Shown in pieces: positions 57,737 to 64,000 of a stretch of 64,000 nucleotides of DNA (position 1 is its first letter; every line of letters begins with the position of its first letter). The stretch lies in assembly GCA_028874995.1 (NCBI GenBank), contig JAPPGM010000126.1:19996-83995 (forward strand), in the 5' to 3' direction. The translations under genes and the position numbers were made by a program. The notes beneath the pieces are model-generated. The model was not told the origin of the DNA. It made no database searches and worked only from the letters and a program-made list of their open reading frames with translations. The stretch is from Gemmatimonadota bacterium. GTDB lineage: Bacteria; Gemmatimonadota; Gemmatimonadetes; Longimicrobiales; Gaopeijiaceae.

Positions 57737-58330
57737 ATGCAGGGCATGGAGCAGAGAGTCGGAAAGGCGTGGACTTCCCCGCGCGACGGTCCCTCCGAGA
57801 CACCGGAAGTGCTCTACTTCCGGTATCTTGCGTACCGCCGCCGCCACGCCGACCGGCTCGTCCGGCTGATTCCCCGCGCAGCGGTGCGGGATCTCTACCG
57901 GGAGGCGCGAGAGTGGGCCTTGGAGCAGGGGGTGCACGATTCACGCGACCCGATGGCCACGCTGACCCGCTTCGCCGAGCACCTCCTTCCGCTGCCGCCA
58001 TTCGAGGTATGGTTGGCCGACCGCGCGACCCACCCTATCCGCCACATCGAGGATTCAAGCCAAATGTCCCCGGTCTCGCCCCCCGCGCAGCCGGCAAAGG
58101 TCGAGGAGCGCCGATTCGACTACGAGGGTCGCACCTGGTTCGCCTCTCTGCACGTTTTCGCCGTCGAAAACCGGTGGCGGGGATTCTTGCGGTTCCGGCA
58201 ATCGGGGCACGCGCGCCGGTATCACACGGCCCACATTTTCCTCGAGAATACGGCGCGGGAGGTGCGGAGGAGCTTCCGGGGGTTCGACGGGGCCGCATTG
58301 GGGGCGTTTCTGCGCTCCGTACTGCCCTGA
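57737..58330 (+). CDS. orphan hypothetical protein
   Basis: ATG 57737, 7 nt after the upstream stop; TPEVLYFRYLAYRRRHADRLVRLIPRAAVRDLYREAREWALEQG..RFDYEGRTWFASLHVFAVENRWRGFLRFRQSGHARRYHTAHIFLENTAREVRRSF. Confidence 0.65.
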   Translation: MQGMEQRVGKAWTSPRDGPSETPEVLYFRYLAYRRRHADRLVRLIPRAAVRDLYREAREWALEQGVHDSRDPMATLTRFAEHLLPLPPFEVWLADRATHPIRHIEDSSQMSPVSPPAQPAKVEERRFDYEGRTWFASLHVFAVENRWRGFLRFRQSGHARRYHTAHIFLENTAREVRRSFRGFDGAALGAFLRSVLP

Positions 58331-58428
58331 TTCGCCAGCCGGAGCCGCTCCCGGCGCCGCCGGAGCCGCCTGCCGTTTTTTGCGAAAAATCCGTTTCTGT
58401 TTCCCATTCCGTCACGCATTCGGCGAGT

Positions 58429-58445
58429 GTATACAAATCGTTACC
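58429..58445. promoter_or_regulatory. candidate operator GTATACAAATCGTTACC
   Basis: Second copy of the 17-bp motif at 56734-56750, in an AT-enriched intergenic region. Confidence 0.4.
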
Positions 58446-58737
58446 TGTTTGACACTTAGCGTGTTTCGATCCTGTCACGGCCGCGTCGGGAAACTCCCCC
58501 GGAAACAAGTGGTTTAGCGATAGGCGCGGTTTTCGTAACTTGTTGCTGTAAAACGATTTACGTAAGCCGGGGGTCGGGAGGGGGTCGTCTTGCCAATCCC
58601 GTTTGGGCCCGATATCGTTCATCGCTTAGCAGGGTGGGGGGAACGGTGGTCCGGACGCCGCCGTGAGCGTGCCCGCCAACGGGTCGGTTCCGACAGGAAA
58701 CCGAACAGAAATCCAAACTTCCTGATACAGGGGTCCA

Positions 58738-58965
58738 GTGCTCATGTGGAACACGCGTTCCGTCCAGTTGAATGTCCGTCTCCCGCAGGATGTCGCCGCC
58801 GAAGCCGAAGAGGTTCAGCGCTCAGATCCCGACTTCCTCAGCCGGATCGTTCAGTACGGCCTTACGCGGCGTGCCATCTACCGCAGCCTCCGCGAGGTGG
58901 AGGAGCGGGAAGCAGCGGTAACCCCTCTTTCGGTCGACACCGCTCCGGGTTTTCTGCAGCCCTAG
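58738..58965 (+). CDS. small ribbon-helix-helix-like protein
   Basis: NTRSVQLNVRLPQDVAAEAEEVQRSDPDFLSRIVQYGLTRRAIYRSLREVEEREA; GTG 58738 or ATG 58744. Confidence 0.55.
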   Translation: MLMWNTRSVQLNVRLPQDVAAEAEEVQRSDPDFLSRIVQYGLTRRAIYRSLREVEEREAAVTPLSVDTAPGFLQP

Positions 58966-59085
58966 CAGCCCGTGGACAGGGCCACTCGAGCACCGAGAGC
59001 GCTTGGGGGCCGGGCTGGCAGGGCACGTCCGGCAAGGGAATAGCAGCGCCGCCTGCCCGAAAAGCAGCGCAGGGCGGGAATGCAC
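58960..59085 (-). repeat. dispersed ~115-bp intergenic element, copy B
   Basis: Reverse complement contains CGCTCTCGGTGCTCGAGTGGCCCTGTCCACGGGCTGC; minus translation RPALLFGQAALLFPCRTCPASPAPKRSRCSSGPVHGLL parallels copy A RSALLLSPIALAIGPSSRLAIPAPRRSRCSRGSIHGLQ. Confidence 0.65.
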
Positions 59086-59230
59086 CCGGGGGTTTTCCAC
59101 GAATCGCCCGCTTGGAACCACCCGCCATTACCCGTTTCGGGACATGATCCGCTATCGTTGTGTAGTTACTGGTAAACAGTTGTGTGTTCCAGTATCGTAG
59201 TTCGGACTCAAAGCGCAGGTGGAGGAGAAG

Positions 59231-59530
59231 ATGGCGGAACGGGATGGAGAATCCGTACTTCGGGCGAAGTACAGGGACTACTGCTCCGCGCGGGTGGCCG
59301 ATGCCCTATTGTCCCTGTCGCCGGAGGAGGTCTTCGCGTTGGCGGAGGCGGAGGCGCGCGCGTCCAACCGGATTGCGCCGAACTCCCACAACGAAGCGAT
59401 CCGCCTCGCGACGGGCAGGATCCGCGACCGCCTTGAGTTGCCGGAATACGAGTCCTGGGCCGAGGAGTATGTGAAGGACCCTTCGAGGTTCGACCCCTAC
59501 CTGATGGGGCTCTGGAAGTCCGAAGAGTGA
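59231..59530 (+). CDS. conserved hypothetical protein
   Basis: MAERDGESVLRAKYRDYCSARVADALLSLSPEEVFALAEAEARASNRIAPNSHNEAIRLATGRIRDRLELPEYESWAEEYVKDPSRFDPYLMGLWKSEE. Confidence 0.65.
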   Translation: MAERDGESVLRAKYRDYCSARVADALLSLSPEEVFALAEAEARASNRIAPNSHNEAIRLATGRIRDRLELPEYESWAEEYVKDPSRFDPYLMGLWKSEE

Positions 59531-59561
59531 ACGCGACCGCGCCGGCGCCGCCGCCCGGTCC

Positions 59562-59777
59562 TCACTTGTAGCGGTAGGTCACCCGGCCCCTGGTCAGGTC
59601 GTACGGCGACATTTCGACCTTGACACGATCCCCCGCAAGCACGCGGATGTAGAACTTTCGCATCTTGCCTGATAGGTAGGCCAGGATTTCATGGCCGTTC
59701 TCGAGCTTCACCCGGAAGTTCGCGTTGGGGAGGACCTCGGTTACGGTGCCCTCCATCTCGATTGCGTCGTTGGCCAA
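59562..59777 (-). CDS. infA: translation initiation factor IF-1
   Basis: TTG start; [68 protein letters not shown]. Confidence 0.97.
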   Translation of the reverse strand: MANDAIEMEGTVTEVLPNANFRVKLENGHEILAYLSGKMRKFYIRVLAGDRVKVEMSPYDLTRGRVTYRYK

Positions 59778-59812
59778 GAGCCTCGATCCTCGCTGTGCTT
59801 TCCCGCGTCCTG

Positions 59813-60253
59813 TCAGAAGGGCAGGTCGTCGTCGGGTTCGGAAATGGGTGGGGCCGGTGCGGGCGCGGGTTCGCGGTAGCCGCCGCGACTCTGGGGGGCC
59901 TGTTCGGCGCGCCCGCCTCCCGTCGATCCAAGCATGATCATCTCGTTCACGATAATGTCCGTCCAGTACCGGGTGCCGCCACGGTCGTCCTGAGTCTGTG
60001 AGTACTCGATCCGGCCCTCGACGTAGAGCCGGTCCCCCTTCTTGACCCACTGCTCCACGACATCGACCAGCCGGCCGAAGAAGGTGAGACGGTGCCACTC
60101 GGTGCGCTCCTGCTGCTGTCCCGACCTGTCCGGGAACGACCGGCTGGTGGCCAGCGAGAACTTGCCGACCCGGGTGCCGGATGCGGTGCTGCGCACATCG
60201 GGGTCGGCGCCGACATTGCCGATCAGGGTGACCTTGTTGAGCGAACGTGCCAT
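59813..60253 (-). CDS. ssb: single-stranded DNA-binding protein
   Basis: [76 protein letters not shown]; acidic tip EPDDDLPF. Confidence 0.97.
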   Translation of the reverse strand: MARSLNKVTLIGNVGADPDVRSTASGTRVGKFSLATSRSFPDRSGQQQERTEWHRLTFFGRLVDVVEQWVKKGDRLYVEGRIEYSQTQDDRGGTRYWTDIIVNEMIMLGSTGGGRAEQAPQSRGGYREPAPAPAPPISEPDDDLPF

Positions 60254-60579
60254 TGATTCCTCGAAAAGAATGGTTGTTGCGGACCCTCCCGGGACCGGCC
60301 GGGCCCACTGCCTCCCCGCCCCGTCGTCCGCCTCGGAGACTCACCCTGCGTGTTCACGGGAATCGGTCGATGCCGGGAACGAGCGCGTCACCGGGAGATG
60401 CCAGTGGCAAGGTAAGCGTCCGCTCCGTCCGTCGCTATGCCCCACGCGGTGTTCGGACGAATTGCGTCCCATTCCGACTTGGCAGAGTCCCATCCCGACA
60501 TCTAGGTTCCGGACGCCGATCGGGCCTGCTCCCCCACGGGCGGCCGCGAACCGAACGACCCTGCACCCTGACCCGAAAC

Positions 60580-61365
60580 ATGACCCAGAACCGGTACGTC
60601 AAGACCGAGATCTCCGGCGCGATCGCCACGGTGACGATCGACCGGCAGGCAAAGCTGAACGCACTCAATCCGGAGGTTATCGCCGGGATCGACGAAGCCT
60701 TCGCCGCGCTACGGGACGACGCGGACCTCCGCGCGGTCATCCTGACGGGCGCGGGAGACAAGGCGTTCGTGGCCGGAGCGGACATCGGGGTGCTGGCGGA
60801 GATGGGGACTCTCACGGGAGCCGAGGTGAGCCGTGCCGGGCAGGAGGTGCTGCGCCGCATCGAGCGCTTCCCGCGGCCGGTGATCGCGGCGGTGGGCGGC
60901 TACGCGCTGGGCGGCGGCTGCGAACTCGCGCTCGCGTGCCATCTTCGTGTCGCGAGCGAGCGCGCCCGTTTCGGCCTCCCCGAAGTCGGGCTCGGGATCA
61001 TCCCGGGGTACGGGGGGACGGTACGGCTGGCGCGGCTGGTGGGACTGGGACGTGCCGCTGAGATGATCCTGACCGGGGAGTTGATCGACGGGAAGCGTGC
61101 GGCGGAGATCGGGCTCGCCAACCTGGTCGTCCCGCACGAGGAGCTCATGGACCGCGCGAGGAAGGTGGCCGGGCGGATCGCGCGGAACGCGCCGGTGGCC
61201 GTCGAAATGGCGCTGGCGTCGCTCTACGGGGCCGAGGAGAACACCATGGAGCACGCGCTGGCTTTCGAGGCCACGCTCTTCGGGCTGCTGGCCTCCACGG
61301 ACGACATGAAGGAGGGGATGGCGGCCTTCCTGGAGAAGCGCAGAGCAGTCTTTCGGGGGGCCTGA
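60580..61365 (+). CDS. enoyl-CoA hydratase/isomerase
   Basis: ATVTIDRQAKLNALNPEVIAGIDEAF..; GDKAFVAGADIGVLAEM; AVGGYALGGGCELALACHLRVASERARFGLPEVGLGIIPGYGGTVRL. Confidence 0.95.
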   Translation: MTQNRYVKTEISGAIATVTIDRQAKLNALNPEVIAGIDEAFAALRDDADLRAVILTGAGDKAFVAGADIGVLAEMGTLTGAEVSRAGQEVLRRIERFPRPVIAAVGGYALGGGCELALACHLRVASERARFGLPEVGLGIIPGYGGTVRLARLVGLGRAAEMILTGELIDGKRAAEIGLANLVVPHEELMDRARKVAGRIARNAPVAVEMALASLYGAEENTMEHALAFEATLFGLLASTDDMKEGMAAFLEKRRAVFRGA

Positions 61366-61444
61366 AAACGCGGGTCCGAACGGCCCGGATCCTGTTATAT
61401 TTGTACATGTCTGGAAACTCCCGTTCGCGGTCTCGTCCCGCTTC

Positions 61445-62587
61445 GTGGTCTTGAGGGAGCTGGAGCTGCGCCACTTCCGCAACCTGGGGGTACAGGAGTT
61501 GCGTTTTCCCCCTGAAGGGGTGGCGGTGATCGGCGACAACGCCCAGGGGAAGACGAACCTACTGGAGGCGATCTACTACCTGGAGAGCTTCCGCTCCTTC
61601 CGGGGCGCCGGCGACGCCGAACTGACCGCGTTTTCGGAGGACGTGTTCTACGTGAAGGGGTCCGTGGACGGGGACAGGCCGACGACGGTCTCCGCGGGAT
61701 TCGACCGGAAGCGGAGGAAGAAGAAGGTGTCGGTGGACGGTACCGATGCGGTCCGGATTTCGAGCGCGCTCGGCAGGTTGGGCGCGGTCGTCTTCTCGCC
61801 GTCGGATGTGGAGCTGGTCAGCGGCGGGCCGCAGGCGCGGCGCAGGTTTCTGGACATCGTGCTGTCGCTCAACCGGAACGGATACGTGAAAGCTCTCATG
61901 GGCTACAGGAAGGCTCTCGCGCAGCGGAACGCGGCGCTCAAGGCGAATGCCGGAGCGGCGTCGGTCGGTGCGTGGGACGAGGGGTTGGTCGGGAACGGCG
62001 CCCGTGTCACGCACCTGCGTCACGAGTGGACCACGACGTGGTCAGCCCCCTTTTCGGAGTACTGCGATTCCATTTCGAAGTGTGACCCGGTCGGGCTGGT
62101 GTATCGGCCGGACCTCGGGCGCTCGGGGGACGGTGCGGACACGGGCGCCGAATCGTTCGGGGCCGACGAGGGGCGGATCCGGGAGCGGTTCCGGGCCAGG
62201 CTTGCCGAAAGTTGGGAAACGGACCTGCGGCGGGGCGTCACCACGGCCGGTCCCCACCGCGACGACCTCCTGCTGACGATCGCGTCGCGGGGCAGGTCGC
62301 TCGCGGCGCGGACCTACGGCTCCGGGGGACAGCGCCGCACGACCGCGCTGGCGCTGCGCCTGACCGAAGCCGCCACGATCCGGCGGGAGCGGGGCACCGA
62401 GCCGATCCTCCTCCTTGACGACGCCTTCGCCGAACTGGACGAGGGGCGCTCACGGCAGGTCATGGAGCTGCTCAGCAGCGAGGGCACCGGCCAGGTCGTG
62501 CTCACGGCGCCCAAGGAATCGGATGCGCGGCTCAGGGGGCCTGCCCTGGAGCGCTGGCGTATCCGCGAGGGAGTGATCGAAGCGTGA
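61445..62587 (+). CDS. recF: DNA replication/repair protein RecF
   Basis: LRELELRHFRNLGVQELRFPPEGVAVIGDNAQGKTNLLEAIYYL; FSPSDVELVSGGPQARRRFLDIVLS; GSGGQRRTTALALRLTEA; LLLDDAFAELDEGR. Confidence 0.95.
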   Translation: MVLRELELRHFRNLGVQELRFPPEGVAVIGDNAQGKTNLLEAIYYLESFRSFRGAGDAELTAFSEDVFYVKGSVDGDRPTTVSAGFDRKRRKKKVSVDGTDAVRISSALGRLGAVVFSPSDVELVSGGPQARRRFLDIVLSLNRNGYVKALMGYRKALAQRNAALKANAGAASVGAWDEGLVGNGARVTHLRHEWTTTWSAPFSEYCDSISKCDPVGLVYRPDLGRSGDGADTGAESFGADEGRIRERFRARLAESWETDLRRGVTTAGPHRDDLLLTIASRGRSLAARTYGSGGQRRTTALALRLTEAATIRRERGTEPILLLDDAFAELDEGRSRQVMELLSSEGTGQVVLTAPKESDARLRGPALERWRIREGVIEA

Positions 62588-62991
62588 TGGCGAATCCGGC
62601 AGGGAGTGGGCGTAACGCGATTGGCACGGCCGGGCAGGATGGTGGCGGCGACCGCTTGACCCCGGTGGCGAAGGTGCTCCAAGGCTACCTGGACCGCACC
62701 GGGCTGGGAGACTCGCTGGCGCGGCTGGCGGCGCTGGACGAATGGGCTGTGGCCGTGGGCGAGCGGGTCAGCGGGGTGACCCGGCCGGTGGAGGTGCGCG
62801 GCGAGACGCTGGTGGTCGAGGTGCTTTCCAGCGCCTGGATCAATGAGCTGTCCATGATGGGCGAACTCATTCTTGAACGGCTGAACGCCAGGGGAGCGGG
62901 CCCGCCGATCGGGCGAATCCGCTTCCGCCTGGCGGAGACGAAGGACAATCTGACACAATCTTCGGGGCGACCCTATGGCCACGGACAATAG
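62584..62991 (+). CDS. dciA: DUF721 / DciA-family protein
   Basis: Located between recF and gyrB; ALDEWAVAVGERVSGVTRPVEVRGETLVVEVLSSAWINELSMMGELILERLNA. Confidence 0.85.
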   Translation: MMANPAGSGRNAIGTAGQDGGGDRLTPVAKVLQGYLDRTGLGDSLARLAALDEWAVAVGERVSGVTRPVEVRGETLVVEVLSSAWINELSMMGELILERLNARGAGPPIGRIRFRLAETKDNLTQSSGRPYGHGQ

Positions 62992-64000
62992 CAACAGCAC
63001 GAGCGGCAGGGCCGGCGACTACACCTCCAGGCGGATCCAGGTCCTCAAGGGCCTCGAGGCCGTGCGCAAACGGCCCGGTATGTACATCGGGTCCACCTCG
63101 GCGCGGGGGCTTCACCACCTGGTTTACGAAGTCGTGGACAACAGCATCGACGAGGCGATGGCGGGTCACTGCTCCTCCGTGAGCGTGATCATCCGGCCGG
63201 ACAACATCATCAGCGTCGACGACGACGGGCGGGGCATCCCCGTCGACATGCACCCCACCGAGGGCGTCCCGGGGGTCGAGCTGGCGATGACCACCCTGCA
63301 CGCGGGCGGCAAGTTCGACAAGAGCTCGTACAAGGTGTCGGGCGGCCTGCACGGGGTCGGCGTTAGCGTGGTGAACGCGCTCTCGGAGTGGCTGGAGGTG
63401 GAGGTGCGGCGGGGTGGAAAGCGATACCACCAGCGCTATGAGCGTGGAATCAAGGCCACGGAACTCAAGGTGATCGGGTCGGCGCGGGGAACCGGTACGC
63501 TCGTCACCTTCAAGCCCGACCCCGAAGTCTTCACCGAGCTGGCCTTCAACTTCGACACCCTCTCGGCCCGGCTGCGCGAGCTCGCTTTCCTGAACAAGGG
63601 GCTCGAGATCGTGCTGCGCGACGAGCGCACCGACGACGAGACCGGGGATGTCTACCGCTACGACGGAGGACTGGCCGAGTTCGTGGAGTACCTGCGGGGA
63701 CGGCGAACCGCCATTCACCCGCAGGTGGTCTACTTCGAGACGAGCCGGCCCGAGGCCGAGATCGAGCTGGCCATGCAGTACGACGACGGCTTCTCGGAGA
63801 ACATCCACACCTTCGTGAACAACATCGGCACGCACGAGGGCGGCACCCACCTGACCGGACTCAGGTCGGCGCTCACCCGGACGATCAACGACTACGCCCG
63901 CAGGAACAAGATCTTCAAGAAGGACGAGAGCCTGTCGGGCGACGATGTGCGCGAGGGCCTCACCTGCGTGCTGAGCGTGAAGGTGATGGAGCCCCAGTTC
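62975..64000 (+). CDS. gyrB: DNA gyrase subunit B (partial, runs off window end)
   Basis: Open frame from ATG 62975: IQVLKGLEAVRKRPGMYIGSTSARGLHHLVYEVVDNSIDEAMAGHC..VDDDGRGIPVDMHPTEGVPGVELAMTTLHAGGKFDKSSYKVSGGLHGVGVSVVNALSEWLEV. Not in the supplied ORF track. Confidence 0.97.
   Translation, partial: MATDNSNSTSGRAGDYTSRRIQVLKGLEAVRKRPGMYIGSTSARGLHHLVYEVVDNSIDEAMAGHCSSVSVIIRPDNIISVDDDGRGIPVDMHPTEGVPGVELAMTTLHAGGKFDKSSYKVSGGLHGVGVSVVNALSEWLEVEVRRGGKRYHQRYERGIKATELKVIGSARGTGTLVTFKPDPEVFTELAFNFDTLSARLRELAFLNKGLEIVLRDERTDDETGDVYRYDGGLAEFVEYLRGRRTAIHPQVVYFETSRPEAEIELAMQYDDGFSENIHTFVNNIGTHEGGTHLTGLRSALTRTINDYARRNKIFKKDESLSGDDVREGLTCVLSVKVMEPQF

Noticed and set aside
1-64000. Prophage, IS element or integrative element
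   Set aside because: No transposase, integrase, phage structural gene, tRNA att site or terminal inverted repeats were seen.

Overview
GC-rich bacterial chromosomal window, probably Gemmatimonadota or a related lineage judging by gene content (inference only; no 16S is present). It is almost fully coding. Recognisable content: DUF5916/CBM9-like outer-membrane protein, TonB-dependent receptor, several 6-bladed beta-propeller lipoproteins, S9 peptidase, gamma-glutamyltranspeptidase, N-acyl-D-amino-acid deacylase, P1-family peptidase, CtaB-like prenyltransferase, a PorX-like response regulator with PglZ domain, an envelope cluster (MsbA-like ABC, LpxL-like acyltransferase, GT2, two DUF3108 proteins), asparaginase, isopropylmalate dehydrogenase, thiolase/3-hydroxybutyryl-CoA dehydrogenase, rpsU, infA, ssb, enoyl-CoA hydratase and recF-dciA-gyrB (gyrB truncated by the window end). 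No rRNA, tRNA, CRISPR array, prophage or IS element could be supported. The items most worth following up are: a dispersed ~115-bp intergenic repeat; a DEAD-box-like helicase that has lost its ATPase motifs but keeps a DbpA-like RNA-binding domain; a xanthine/uracil permease fused to an RsbW-like ATPase fold; a gene with two in-frame amber codons; a frameshifted remnant of a beta-propeller paralog; a C10 tract that could phase-switch an outer-membrane protein; a lipoprotein-anchored ExbD periplasmic domain; an IPMDH with no canonical start codon; and an orphan gene cluster at 56.7-59.5 kb with a shared 17-bp motif and tandem palindromes. All family calls come from reading the translations; no database search was run.
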